NCBI RefSeq assembly: GCF_036017065.1
Contig: NZ_JAYXHR010000001.1
Coordinates: forward strand, 868,001 to 932,000
Direction of reading: 5' to 3'
Length of the DNA stretch: 64,000 bases
From: Uliginosibacterium sp036017065
GTDB lineage: Bacteria; Pseudomonadota; Gammaproteobacteria; Burkholderiales; Rhodocyclaceae
Made by a program: the position numbers and the translations under genes
The notes under the pieces: generated by a model
The model's input: only the letters and a program-made list of their open reading frames with translations
Told to the model about the DNA's origin: nothing
The model's database searches: none
Part shown: positions 1 to 8,785 of the stretch, in pieces
How positions within the stretch are numbered: the first letter of the stretch is position 1
Layout of the letters: every line of letters starts with the position of its first letter

Positions 1-487
1 TGATGATGTTCTCGTCGTCGGTGAGCATCAGCGCTTCGCGCAGATCCTTCGCACGCTCGTTGCCGCGATAACCCACCTCCACGGTGCGCACGCCGGTGAC
101 GTTCACCAGTTCATGCGTCTCGAAGGGGAACGGCAAACGCCATTGCAGACCTTCATCCGTGATTTCCTTGAACTTGCCGAAGCGCAGGACCACACCCTTC
201 TGGCTGGCATCGACACTGTAGAAACCACTCCCCAGCCATAGCAGTACCACGACGCCGATCACCAGACCGAGGCCACCGCCAAGCTGACGCGGAGAGAAGT
301 TGTTGTCACCGCCACCGCTGCTGCCACCGTTACCACCGGAACCACCCGGGGTCTTGCGGCCGAAAATGCCGGACAGACGACGATTCAGGTCGCGCCACAC
401 TTCTTCCAGATCAGGCGGTCCTTGATCACCGCCGCCGCGATTGCCGCCCTGGTTGTTGTTTCCCCAGCGTGGGTCGTTCAATGACAT
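1..487 (-). CDS. hflK: HflK, N-terminal part (FtsH protease modulator), cut by window edge
   Basis: Only the first ~162 residues are present; the gene continues beyond base 1. The protein starts MSLNDPRWGNNN, has a Gly/Asn-rich cytoplasmic tail to about residue 70, then one membrane segment (LGLVIGVVVLLWLGSGFY) and the start of the SPFH/prohibitin domain (QKGVVLRFGKF). HflK and HflC form a membrane complex around the FtsH protease and modulate its degradation of membrane proteins. It lies 32 bases after hflX on the same strand, the classic hfq-hflX-hflK(-hflC) order, so hflC should follow to the left. Identity is clear from the tail, membrane anchor and context. Confidence 0.95.
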   Translation of the reverse strand, partial: MSLNDPRWGNNNQGGNRGGGDQGPPDLEEVWRDLNRRLSGIFGRKTPGGSGGNGGSSGGGDNNFSPRQLGGGLGLVIGVVVLLWLGSGFYSVDASQKGVVLRFGKFKEITDEGLQWRLPFPFETHELVNVTGVRTVEVGYRGNERAKDLREALMLTDDENII

Positions 488-519
488 GAAGATTCCAGTA
501 ATCACGGGTGCAATCATGC

Positions 520-1671
520 TTAGTAGGTGAGCCCGGAAGGGGCGAACTGGGCTTCCGGCGGGGGCAGGCTGGGGAACAACGTGGCGACCAGCGCCTCCCT
601 CAACAACTCCAGGCCCGCGCCGGTGCGGGCGCTGAGCGAAACCCGCGCGATATTACCATAGGGTGCAAGGTCGTCGCCCCGCTCCAGCCCGGGCTGTCCA
701 TGGGTGGCGTCGATCTTGTTCCAGACTATCAACTGCGGTACGTCACCGGCGCCAATCTCTCGCAACACGCCGTTTACGACTTCGATCTGCTCGTCGCGTT
801 CCGGACTGGATGCATCGACGACATGCAACAGCAGGTCGGCCGACGCGGTTTCCTCGAGCGTGGCATGGAAAGCGGCCACCACCGAGTGTGGCAGATCGCG
901 GATGAAGCCGACCGTATCCGAAAGGATGATGTGCCGGTCCGCATCCTGCAGGTAGACGCGACGGCTGGTGGTATCCAGCGTCGCGAACAACTGGTCGGCC
1001 GCGTAGGCACCCGCCTTGGTCAGTGCATTGAACAGCGTGGACTTGCCGGCGTTGGTATAGCCGACCAAAGAGACGGTCGGCACCTCCTTGCGCTCGCGTG
1101 CGCGACGCCGCACCCGGCGCTGCTTTTCGAGCTGGCGAAGGCGTTCCTTCAGCAGCTTGACGCGGTTGCCGAGCAGACGACGGTCCGTCTCCAGCTGGGT
1201 TTCACCGGGACCACGCAGGCCGATGCCACCCTTCTGCCGTTCAAGGTGAGTCCAGCCGCGGACAAGTCGCGTGGCCATGTGCTCAAGTTGCGCAAGTTCG
1301 ACCTGGAGCTTGCCCTCGTGGCTCTTGGCGCGCAGCGCAAAGATATCGAGGATCAGCGAATTGCGGTCGACCACACGCAGCTTGAAGCGCCCTTCCAGGT
1401 TGCGCTGCTGGGCCGGTGACAGTTCGTGATTGAAGATGACGATTTCCGCGCCGAGCGCGATGGCCGTCTCTGCAATTTCATCGGCCTTGCCTTTGCCGAC
1501 AAACAGCGCCGGATCGGGCGCAGCACGCCTGGCCTGCACCACGCCGAGCGTCTCGGCCCCGGCGGAGCCGGCCAGCAGCTTGAGCTCTTCCAGGCGCTCG
1601 GCAACGCCGCCGGCACCAAAATCAATCTGAACGAGTAGTGCGCGATTGCCTGAACCCGGCCTGTCAAACAC
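520..1671 (-). CDS. hflX: GTPase HflX, ribosome-associated
   Basis: 383-residue GTPase of the Obg/HflX class that binds the large ribosomal subunit and helps split or rescue stalled ribosomes. The N-terminal HflX domain (about 1-180) carries the GPGETQLETDRR linker, followed by the G domain with Walker A GYTNAGKSTLFNAL (about residue 203), DTVGFIRDLP and NKID. The start is GTG (VFDRPGSGNRALLVQ), matching the usual MFDR start of the family. It sits 47 bases downstream of hfq and just upstream of hflK, so it is probably cotranscribed with both. Confidence 0.96.
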   Translation of the reverse strand: MFDRPGSGNRALLVQIDFGAGGVAERLEELKLLAGSAGAETLGVVQARRAAPDPALFVGKGKADEIAETAIALGAEIVIFNHELSPAQQRNLEGRFKLRVVDRNSLILDIFALRAKSHEGKLQVELAQLEHMATRLVRGWTHLERQKGGIGLRGPGETQLETDRRLLGNRVKLLKERLRQLEKQRRVRRRARERKEVPTVSLVGYTNAGKSTLFNALTKAGAYAADQLFATLDTTSRRVYLQDADRHIILSDTVGFIRDLPHSVVAAFHATLEETASADLLLHVVDASSPERDEQIEVVNGVLREIGAGDVPQLIVWNKIDATHGQPGLERGDDLAPYGNIARVSLSARTGAGLELLREALVATLFPSLPPPEAQFAPSGLTY

Positions 1672-1718
1672 GGCAGGCCTTGTTCAGGCGGTACAGCCTG
1701 GAAGACAACACCACGCGC

Positions 1719-1964
1719 TCAGGATTCCTTGGCGTCGGCGTTGTCGTGCGGAATGCTGACAGCGCGTGCCGGCACGACCGTGGAGATCGCGTGCTTGTAC
1801 ACCATCTGGGTGACGGTGTTCTTCAGCAGCACGACGTACTGGTCGAAGGACTCGATATGGCCTTGCAGCTTGATGCCATTGACGAGGTAGATGGAAACGG
1901 GGATGTGCTCGCGACGCAGGGTATTGAGAAAGGGATCCTGCAGGAGTTGGCCTTTGTTGCTCAT
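1719..1964 (-). CDS. hfq: RNA chaperone Hfq
   Basis: 81-residue Sm-like protein that forms hexameric rings and pairs small RNAs with mRNAs. It starts MSNKGQLLQDPFLNTLRREH, the canonical Hfq N-terminus, has the Sm1 region (VSIYLVNGIKLQGHIESFDQYVVLLKN split over residues 25-51), and the Sm2 signature KHAISTVVPAR at 57-67. The acidic C-terminal tail is short, as in other betaproteobacteria. It lies between der (114 bases upstream) and hflX on the same strand. The longer gap upstream suggests it has its own promoter as well as operon read-through. Confidence 0.98.
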   Translation of the reverse strand: MSNKGQLLQDPFLNTLRREHIPVSIYLVNGIKLQGHIESFDQYVVLLKNTVTQMVYKHAISTVVPARAVSIPHDNADAKES

Positions 1965-2033
1965 GTTGTGGCCCTCAATGTTGTTATTTGGAATGAAAAG
2001 TAGTTACCGCAGACTGTCACGCCGCCCCACGCT

Positions 2034-2047
2034 TGTCAATTTTGACA
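2034..2047. repeat. Short palindrome in the hfq leader
   Basis: TGTCAA-TT-TTGACA, a perfect 6-bp inverted repeat about 70 bases upstream of the hfq start, in the only sizeable gap between der and hfq. Read on the minus strand it contains a consensus -35 hexamer (TTGACA), but no convincing -10 lies 16-18 bases downstream. It may be an operator or part of a promoter for hfq; function is not established. Confidence 0.35.
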
Positions 2048-2078
2048 CCCGGCGCCGCACCAAGGTACAGGGCAGGCC

Positions 2079-3407
2079 TTACGCGTCTTTGACGAAAGGA
2101 TTGCGCGTACTACGGAATTCGATGCGCAATGGCGTGCCTTGCAGTTTGAACGCCTCTACAAAGGAACGTTCCAGAAATCTCTGATACGAAGCGGGTACAT
2201 GCTCGAGCGCATTGCCGTGAATCACAACGACCGGCGGATTCTGTCCGCCCTGGTGGGCGTAACGCATCTTCGGACGGAAAGCGCCGTGACGCGGTGGCGC
2301 CTGCTTCACGAGCGCCAGTTGCAACACCCGTGTGAGCTTCGGGGTCGGCAGCTTGACCATCGCGGCAGCATAGGCGCCATCCACGGATTTCATCAGACCA
2401 TTGATGCCCTGTGACTGCAAAGCGGAGATGTAATGATGTCGCGCAAAGTCCAGGAAGTGCAGCTTGCGCGCGATGTCCTGCTTGATGCGTTCCCGGTGGT
2501 AGTCGTCGACGTCGTCCCACTTGTTGACGGCAACCACGAGCGCCCGACCGGCTTCCATGACGAAGCCGGCGATATGGGCATCCTGGTCGGACACATCCTG
2601 GCTGGCATCCAGCACCAGCACCACGACGTTCGCTTCTTCGACCGCCTGCAGCGTCTTGATCACCGAGAATTTCTCGATGGCTTCGAAGACCTTGCCGCGG
2701 CGACGCAGCCCCGCGGTATCGATCAAGGTGTAGTGACGGCCATCGCGCTCGAAGGGCACGGAAATGGCATCCCGCGTGGTCCCGGGCATGTCGAAGGCGA
2801 TGACCCGCTCCTCGCCGAGCAAGGCATTGATCAGCGTGGACTTGCCGACATTGGGACGCCCGACGATCGCGACACGCGGGCCACGACTGTCATCGTCGTT
2901 CTCGCTTTCAGGTGCCGGGAAAGTCTCCAGCACCATTTCCACGAAGGGGCGCACGCCCTCGCCGTGCGCTGACGAGATCACGTGCGGTTCGCCACAGGCC
3001 AGCTCGTGGAACTCGGCCGAAAAAACCGCTCGGTCCACGCCCTCACCCTTGTTCACGGCCAGGAAGATCGGTCGCCCGCTGCGGCGCAGGCGCTCGGCGA
3101 TCTGCTTGTCGTGCGGGGTCAGGCCGGTGCGGCCATCGACAATGAACAGCAGCGCATCAGCCTCGGCGATCGCCGCCTCCGCCTGGCGGGCCATCTCGGC
3201 GACGATGCCTTCCTTGGCAAGCGGTTCGAAGCCACCGGTATCCACGACCAGGAACTCGCGCTCGCCAAGGCGGCCAAGACCATAGTGGCGATCGCGGGTC
3301 AGGCCGGGCATGTCCGCCACCAGCGCATCGCGGGTACGGGTCAGGCGGTTGAACAGCGTGGACTTGCCCACATTGGGGCGTCCGACGAGGACCAGCGTAG
3401 GCTTCAC
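2079..3407 (-). CDS. der: Ribosome biogenesis GTPase Der (EngA)
   Basis: 442-residue double-G-domain GTPase needed for 50S subunit maturation. Domain 1 has GRPNVGKSTLFNRL (residue 8), DTGGFE and an NKGE motif in place of the usual NKxD; domain 2 has GRPNVGKSTLINALL (about 183), DTAGLRRRGK and NKWD, followed by the C-terminal KH-like domain (about 360-440). The start is GTG (VKPTLVLVGRPNVGKS). It follows bamB by 12 bases, the standard bamB-der order. Length and both P-loops make the call safe. Confidence 0.97.
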   Translation of the reverse strand: MKPTLVLVGRPNVGKSTLFNRLTRTRDALVADMPGLTRDRHYGLGRLGEREFLVVDTGGFEPLAKEGIVAEMARQAEAAIAEADALLFIVDGRTGLTPHDKQIAERLRRSGRPIFLAVNKGEGVDRAVFSAEFHELACGEPHVISSAHGEGVRPFVEMVLETFPAPESENDDDSRGPRVAIVGRPNVGKSTLINALLGEERVIAFDMPGTTRDAISVPFERDGRHYTLIDTAGLRRRGKVFEAIEKFSVIKTLQAVEEANVVVLVLDASQDVSDQDAHIAGFVMEAGRALVVAVNKWDDVDDYHRERIKQDIARKLHFLDFARHHYISALQSQGINGLMKSVDGAYAAAMVKLPTPKLTRVLQLALVKQAPPRHGAFRPKMRYAHQGGQNPPVVVIHGNALEHVPASYQRFLERSFVEAFKLQGTPLRIEFRSTRNPFVKDA

Positions 3408-3419
3408 GGCAGCGTCAGA

Positions 3420-4550
3420 TCAGAGGTTCTTGAGATTGATGACATAAACGTAGCCGCGACGCGACTGCGCAACGATACGTCCATCATAGGCGAGCAGCGG
3501 CGCCGAGACGCCGGAACTGTCGAGTTCCAGACGGCCGACGAACTGGCCATCGCTGCGGTTCATCACATGCAGCCAGCCCAGCGAGTCCGCCACGGCGACA
3601 TGGTCACCCATCACCAGCGGGCGGCCGCTACCGCGATTGAGCAGTTTGTCCTGGCGCCAGTTGGTGGCGCCGGTACGTACGTCCAGCGCAGTCACCGCGC
3701 CGAGGTCTTCGGTGACGTAGACCTGACGGTCGTCCAGGTCGAGCCCCGCAGAAGAGCCGATGTCACGCGTCCACTGCACTACACCGCGCTGCGTTTCGAC
3801 GCAGGCAACCCGCCCCTGGTAAGCCGCCACGCAGACGCTTTCGCCACGCACCACCGGATCAGCCACCAGGTCGGCGAGGCGTTCGATCTCGTTGGAACCG
3901 CGCGGAATCGCCACCGAGGCTTCCCAGCGCGGCATGCCGGCCGCAAGCGTCACCGCCACCAGCTTGCCGCCAGAGAAGCCTGCAATCAGCAGATCGCCCA
4001 CGCGGGTCATGCCGATCTGGCCCCGCAATGACAGTGCGGCCTGGCTGCGCTGGTAGATCCAGCGGCGCTTGCCATCCGCTAGCGCATGCGCAATCAGCTG
4101 GTTGTCGCCGACGCGGGTAATCACCATGCCATCGGCGATCAGGGGAGCGCCGATCGGCTCGCCGGTCACCGGAGCCTTCCACAACGGCTTGCCGGTCTTG
4201 GCGTCGAAAGCCAGCACTTCGCCATCGCCGCTGCCGACGATGACGCGCTCGTCATCCGCCGCAACACCGGCGGTCACCCGCTTGGCAGCCCGGATGCGCC
4301 AGGTCTCTCGGCCGAATTCGGTGCGCGCCAGCGTTCCTTCCGCACCCGCGGCGTAGAGGGCGTCTCCGACCAGCGCAGGACGCAAGGCCGCGTCCGCTGT
4401 CTCGCCAACACTGCCGCGCCACAACTGCTTGACCTCGACAGAGGGCTTCAGGGTCTGCAGCGGCGTCGGCTCGACGGTTTTCTTGGACGAGAACAGCGAA
4501 CAGCCGGATAGACCGACCGCCAGCGCGACGCCCCACAGCAATTGCTTCAT
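3420..4550 (-). CDS. bamB: Outer membrane assembly lipoprotein BamB
   Basis: 376-residue PQQ-type beta-propeller lipoprotein of the BAM complex, which inserts beta-barrels into the outer membrane. The N-terminus MKQLLWGVALAVGLSGCSLFSSKK is a lipoprotein signal with lipobox LSGC, and the mature part shows repeated propeller blades (ALYAAGAEGTLAR, VIVGSGDGEVLAFDAKTG, VAVADSLGWLHVMNRSDG). Its ATG overlaps the yfgM stop by one base, implying translational coupling. Position between yfgM and der is the conserved order. Confidence 0.95.
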   Translation of the reverse strand: MKQLLWGVALAVGLSGCSLFSSKKTVEPTPLQTLKPSVEVKQLWRGSVGETADAALRPALVGDALYAAGAEGTLARTEFGRETWRIRAAKRVTAGVAADDERVIVGSGDGEVLAFDAKTGKPLWKAPVTGEPIGAPLIADGMVITRVGDNQLIAHALADGKRRWIYQRSQAALSLRGQIGMTRVGDLLIAGFSGGKLVAVTLAAGMPRWEASVAIPRGSNEIERLADLVADPVVRGESVCVAAYQGRVACVETQRGVVQWTRDIGSSAGLDLDDRQVYVTEDLGAVTALDVRTGATNWRQDKLLNRGSGRPLVMGDHVAVADSLGWLHVMNRSDGQFVGRLELDSSGVSAPLLAYDGRIVAQSRRGYVYVINLKNL

Positions 4551-5197
4551 CAGGCTTCTCCGAGCGCCTCGAGCTTGAGTTCCACGAAGGACTTGTATTG
4601 CGCCATGCCCTGCTCCTCCTTGGCCAGCAGATCCAGCGCCTGCTTGTAGGCGGTGCGCGCATCGGCAACGCTGCCCTTGGCCACGTGGATGTCGCCACGC
4701 AGATCGGCAAACCGTGCCGCGAAAGCGTCGGAAGGCGCCGCTTCAATGGCCTTCAGCGCGTCGTCGTAGGCCTTTTCGTCCAGCAGCAGACCTGCCAGGC
4801 GCAGGCGGGCCAGGTCGCGCAGGGCCGGCTCCGCAGCATGCGCAACCACCCACTCCAGTTTGGTACGCGCAGCCTTGGGCTCATTCGCTTCGATTTCGGC
4901 CTTGGACGCCAGCAGCGCGCCCAGGTCCGCCTGCAGGGTGCCGTCGTAACCAGCCAGCAGTTCGCCGGAAGCCTGACGGACCTTGGCCACGTCCTTGGCA
5001 TTGCTGGCCTGTACCAGGGCGCCATAAACGGCGGAAGCCTGGGCCGCCCGACTGGCCTGGTACCAACGCCATCCCGTCGTGCCCACCACGGCAACGGCCA
5101 GAATCACCACGCCGGCGGTCACCAGCGTGCCGTACTTGCGCCACCAGTCCTTAAGCTCGTCGAGCTGTTCCTGTTCCTGCAGGTCGAATGCAGCCAT
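4550..5197 (-). CDS. yfgM: YfgM-type tetratricopeptide protein, ancillary SecYEG subunit
   Basis: 215 residues. The N-terminus has a short cytoplasmic stretch (AAFDLQEQEQLDELKDWWRKYG) and a single membrane helix (LVTAGVVILAVAVVGTTGW, about 23-42); the remainder is helical, alanine-rich TPR-like repeat exposed to the periplasm. YfgM associates with SecYEG and periplasmic chaperones in E. coli. It sits between hisS (74-base gap) and bamB (overlapping), which is diagnostic. Also annotated as a DUF2133-type protein in older records. Confidence 0.9.
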   Translation of the reverse strand: MAAFDLQEQEQLDELKDWWRKYGTLVTAGVVILAVAVVGTTGWRWYQASRAAQASAVYGALVQASNAKDVAKVRQASGELLAGYDGTLQADLGALLASKAEIEANEPKAARTKLEWVVAHAAEPALRDLARLRLAGLLLDEKAYDDALKAIEAAPSDAFAARFADLRGDIHVAKGSVADARTAYKQALDLLAKEEQGMAQYKSFVELKLEALGEA

Positions 5198-5271
5198 GTT
5201 CGTGTCCTTTTTGGATTGTCTCGTTTGCTTGTCACGACCCGGTCAGGGTCTTGTCGCTTTGCGCTTGCTGA

Positions 5272-6561
5272 TCAGCCGTCGCTTTCGTTGTCGCTGAACA
5301 AGGCCTCGGCCAGTTCTTCGGCCAGCGACTCCACGGACAGCCGGCGTTGCTCGCCTTGCTCGCGCAAGGGCTTCAGCGTCACCTGCTCAGCCGCCACTTC
5401 TTCGTCGCCGATGATCACGGCGTAATTGGCACCACTGCCATCCGCCTTCTTCATCTGCGACTTGAAACTGCCACCACCGCAGTGGAACACCGCGGAAAAC
5501 CCGGCGCCACGCAGCATTTCACCGATGCGGAAGGCGAATTTCTGGGTCCCTTCGCCCTGATGCACGAGATACACGTCGGGACGCGTCAAGGCGCCCTCCT
5601 CCTGCCCCTCGAGCCACAGCAACATCACCCGCTCGATACCCATGCCGAAACCGCAGGCGGGCGCAGGTTTTCCACCAAGCTGCTCGACGAGCCCGTCGTA
5701 GCGGCCACCGGCGCAGATGGTCGCCTGCGCGCCGAGACGCGTGGTCACCCACTCGAACACCGTGCGGTTGTAATAGTCCAGCCCGCGCACGAGGCGCGGG
5801 TTGATGCGATAGGGGACTACGGCTTCGCGCAACAACGCCTGGACCTCCTCGAAATGCTTCAGCGACGCTTCGCCGAGGAAATCCATCAGCTTCGGCGCAG
5901 CCTCGATGATCGGCAGCATGTCCGGGTTCTTGGAGTCCAGCACCCGCAGCGGATTGGTGTGAAGGCGGCGGCGGCCGTCTTCGTCCAGCTTCGACTCATG
6001 GCCCTGCAGGTAGGTGATCAACTCCGTGCGATGCCGGGCGCGCTCGTCCGCCTCGCCCAGCGAGTTGATCTCCAGCGTCACATCCTCCAGCCCGAGGTCG
6101 TCCCACAGACGCGCACACATTACGATGTGCTCCGCATCGATGTCGGGGCCGGTAAAGCCCAGCGCTTCCACGCCCACCTGGTGGAACTGGCGGTAGCGGC
6201 CCTTCTGCGGCCGCTCGTGACGGAACATCGGGCCGGTGTAGTACAGGCGCTGCGGCGCGGCGTACAGCAGGTTGTGCTCGACCACCGCACGCACGCACGA
6301 GGCCGTGCCCTCGGGGCGCAGCGTCAGGTGCTCGCCATTGAGGCGATCTTCGAAGGAGTACATCTCCTTCTCGACGATGTCGGTGTGTTCGCCGACACCA
6401 CGGGAGAACAGCGGCGTGTGCTCGACGATGGGCGTGCGGATCGGGCGGTAGCCGTAGCTCTTGAGCCAGTCGCGCACGATGTCCTCGAACGCTTCCCAGC
6501 GCTCCGCCTCGTCCGGCAGCAGGTCGTTCATGCCGCGGACGGCCTGGATCTTGTTGCTCAT
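5272..6561 (-). CDS. hisS: Histidine--tRNA ligase
   Basis: 429-residue class II aminoacyl-tRNA synthetase that charges tRNA-His. Class II motif 2 region (LTLRPEGTASCVRAVVEH and FRHERPQKGRYRQF), the histidine A motif LVRGLDYYNRTVFEW and the GGRYDGL box are all present, followed by the anticodon-binding domain from about residue 330. The N-terminus SNKIQAVRGMNDLLP is typical. It is flanked by ispG (40 bases upstream) and yfgM within the long operon. The C-terminal Ser/Asp-rich end is slightly extended compared with E. coli. Confidence 0.98.
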   Translation of the reverse strand: MSNKIQAVRGMNDLLPDEAERWEAFEDIVRDWLKSYGYRPIRTPIVEHTPLFSRGVGEHTDIVEKEMYSFEDRLNGEHLTLRPEGTASCVRAVVEHNLLYAAPQRLYYTGPMFRHERPQKGRYRQFHQVGVEALGFTGPDIDAEHIVMCARLWDDLGLEDVTLEINSLGEADERARHRTELITYLQGHESKLDEDGRRRLHTNPLRVLDSKNPDMLPIIEAAPKLMDFLGEASLKHFEEVQALLREAVVPYRINPRLVRGLDYYNRTVFEWVTTRLGAQATICAGGRYDGLVEQLGGKPAPACGFGMGIERVMLLWLEGQEEGALTRPDVYLVHQGEGTQKFAFRIGEMLRGAGFSAVFHCGGGSFKSQMKKADGSGANYAVIIGDEEVAAEQVTLKPLREQGEQRRLSVESLAEELAEALFSDNESDG

Positions 6562-6601
6562 TCTGGTCGGTTCTTGTGTCGTCGCCGATGCGCCTGCGCG
6601 C

Positions 6602-7843
6602 TCAGCGGATCTTCTTCGGGTATTTGGTGGCGACGTAGTTGTCGAGGATGTCGCGGAACTCCAGCGCGATGTTGTCGCCGCGCAGGGTGGTCACCTTCTG
6701 GCCATCCACGAACACCGGCGCCGCCGGCGTCTCGCCGGTGCCGGGCAGCGAGATGCCGATGTTGGCATGCTTGCTTTCACCGGGACCATTGACGATGCAG
6801 CCCATCACCGCGAGGGTCAGGTTTTCCACGCCGTCGTACTGCAGGCGCCATTCGGGCATCTTGTCGCGCACGTAGTCCTGCACGCTGCCAGCCAGCTCCT
6901 GGAAGAAAGTGCTCGTTGTGCGTCCGCAACCCGGACAGGCCGTCACCATCGGCGTGAAGGCGCGCAGGCCCATGCTCTGCAGGATTTCCTGCGCGACCAC
7001 CACTTCCTGCGTGCGCGAGCCATTGGGCTCCGGTGTCAGAGAGATGCGGATGGTGTCGCCGATGCCTTCCTGCAGCAGCACGGACAAAGCGGCGGTGGAC
7101 GCCACGATGCCCTTGCTGCCGATGCCGGCTTCGGTCAGGCCGAGGTGCAGCGGGTAATCGCTGCGACGGGCCAGTTCGCGATAGGTCGCGATCAGGTCCT
7201 GCACGCTGGACACCTTGCAGGACAGGATGATGCGGTTGCCGGCAAGGCCGACGTCCTCTGCCGCCTTCGCCGACTCCAGCGCGGACACGATGAGCGCTTC
7301 GCGCATCACCGCACCGGCGTCCCAAGGTTCGGCACGCCTGGCGTTTTCGTCCATCATGCGCGCCATCACGGACTGGTCGAGGCTGCCCCAGTTCACACCG
7401 ATGCGCACGGGTTTGTCGTACTTGCAGGCCATTTCCACGATCTGCGCGAACTGCGTGTCGCGCTTGTGGCCGTGGCCGACGTTGCCGGGGTTGATGCGGT
7501 ACTTGTCCAGCGTCGCGGCGCAGTCCGGATTGTCGGCAAGCAGCTTGTGGCCGTTGTAGTGGAAGTCGCCGATCAGCGGGACATCCTGGTTCATCTTCAA
7601 CAGCTGCTCGCGGATGCGCGGCACGGCCTTGGCGGACTCGTCGTTGTTGACGGTGATGCGCACCAGCTCCGAGCCGGCACGGGCCAACTGGGCCACCTGG
7701 ATCGCGGTCGAGATGTGGTCGGCCGTGTCGGTGTTGGTCATCGACTGCACGACGACGGGCGCGCGCGCGCCGACCAGCACCTTGCCGATGCTGACCTGGC
7801 GCGTACCGTGACGAGGAGAGGCCGAAGCGATGGATTCAGTCAT
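6602..7843 (-). CDS. ispG: 4-hydroxy-3-methylbut-2-enyl diphosphate synthase (IspG/GcpE)
   Basis: 413 residues. Catalyses the penultimate step of the MEP isoprenoid pathway, reducing MEcPP to HMBPP with a [4Fe-4S] cluster. The N-terminal TIM-barrel carries VVVQSMTNTDTAD, and the C-terminal reductase-like part has the cluster cysteines CPGCGR and MGCIVNGPGES. Length is somewhat above the E. coli enzyme (372) because of a longer central region, as in other betaproteobacteria. It lies 15 bases after rodZ and before hisS. Confidence 0.97.
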   Translation of the reverse strand: MTESIASASPRHGTRQVSIGKVLVGARAPVVVQSMTNTDTADHISTAIQVAQLARAGSELVRITVNNDESAKAVPRIREQLLKMNQDVPLIGDFHYNGHKLLADNPDCAATLDKYRINPGNVGHGHKRDTQFAQIVEMACKYDKPVRIGVNWGSLDQSVMARMMDENARRAEPWDAGAVMREALIVSALESAKAAEDVGLAGNRIILSCKVSSVQDLIATYRELARRSDYPLHLGLTEAGIGSKGIVASTAALSVLLQEGIGDTIRISLTPEPNGSRTQEVVVAQEILQSMGLRAFTPMVTACPGCGRTTSTFFQELAGSVQDYVRDKMPEWRLQYDGVENLTLAVMGCIVNGPGESKHANIGISLPGTGETPAAPVFVDGQKVTTLRGDNIALEFRDILDNYVATKYPKKIR

Positions 7844-7858
7844 ACAACGAACTACCGG

Positions 7859-8785
7859 TCATTCGATGTTGATGCGCGCCACGTCCACCTTGATGTGGGG
7901 CTGCAGGTCGAAGGGCTTGCCCTCGACGGAAACACTGACTTCACGCGCGTTGCCGATCACCAGCGCAAACGGCGGCTTGCCCTGGACCTCCTGGCTGCTG
8001 CCCGCGGCGTTCAGACGCGACAACAACACGTTGCCGTCGGCATCACGAACCTCCACCCAGCTTTCACCCTTGAAGCTGAGCAGCACCCGCTTCTGGCCGG
8101 ATACGGCAACCAGCGCGCGCGGTGCGCTCTGCGCCAGCGGCGCGCTCTGGGCGGTGGGTGCGATTTGCGTCGCGGACAAGCCCTGCTCAACGGGAGCGCT
8201 CTGCGCGGCAACGGGTGCGGATGCCGACAAGGGCGCGCTTGCGCTCGCCTGCGGAGCGGATTCGGCTGCAAGCGGTTCGCTGCCCGTGACCGGGAACGGC
8301 TCCGGTGTCGCTTCCAGCACTTCCGCGACAGGAGCGCCTTCCGCCACCAACTGCTCATCACGCGCTTCGAACCAACCGAAATACCAGCCCGCCGCCACGA
8401 GGCCCAGCAAGCCGGCGCTGATCAGCATGGCGCGCAGCGAAGAACGATCCAGGCTCCTGATGCGCGGCATCGGCCCGAGTGCCGGCGGCTGGGTAGGAAT
8501 CCCCTCGAAGGTGGTGGGCGCCGCGCCCATGCTTGCCAGAAAAGTCTGCGGATCCAGTTGCAGGAAGCGCGCGTAGTTGCGCACGAAACCACGCGCAAAC
8601 GCCGCGCCCGGCAAATGATCCAGCGCCCCGGCCTCCATCGCTTCGATCTGCTTGGGCGTGAACTTCAGATGCTGCGCCACCTCGGAGATCGACAGGCCGC
8701 GCGCCTCACGCGCTTCGCGCAAAAGGTGCCATACCAGTCCGGACGCCTCCTCGGGCGCCGGCGTCTGAAGCAGATCGTCGCTCAA
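7859..8785 (-). CDS. rodZ: RodZ-like cytoskeletal membrane protein
   Basis: 308 residues; start is TTG overlapping the pilF stop. Residues ~18-85 form a Cro/CI-type helix-turn-helix (REAREARGLSISEVAQHLKF), residues ~140-160 are one membrane helix (LISAGLLGLVAAGWYFGW), then an Ala/Ser/Pro low-complexity linker with repeated SAPxAxSAP units, and a C-terminal DUF4115 domain (about 225-308, ending FDLQPHIKVDVARINIE). RodZ links MreB to the inner membrane and sets rod shape. The place between pilF and ispG is conserved. The start codon choice rests on the family N-terminus and the tight overlap. Confidence 0.9.
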   Translation of the reverse strand: MSDDLLQTPAPEEASGLVWHLLREAREARGLSISEVAQHLKFTPKQIEAMEAGALDHLPGAAFARGFVRNYARFLQLDPQTFLASMGAAPTTFEGIPTQPPALGPMPRIRSLDRSSLRAMLISAGLLGLVAAGWYFGWFEARDEQLVAEGAPVAEVLEATPEPFPVTGSEPLAAESAPQASASAPLSASAPVAAQSAPVEQGLSATQIAPTAQSAPLAQSAPRALVAVSGQKRVLLSFKGESWVEVRDADGNVLLSRLNAAGSSQEVQGKPPFALVIGNAREVSVSVEGKPFDLQPHIKVDVARINIE

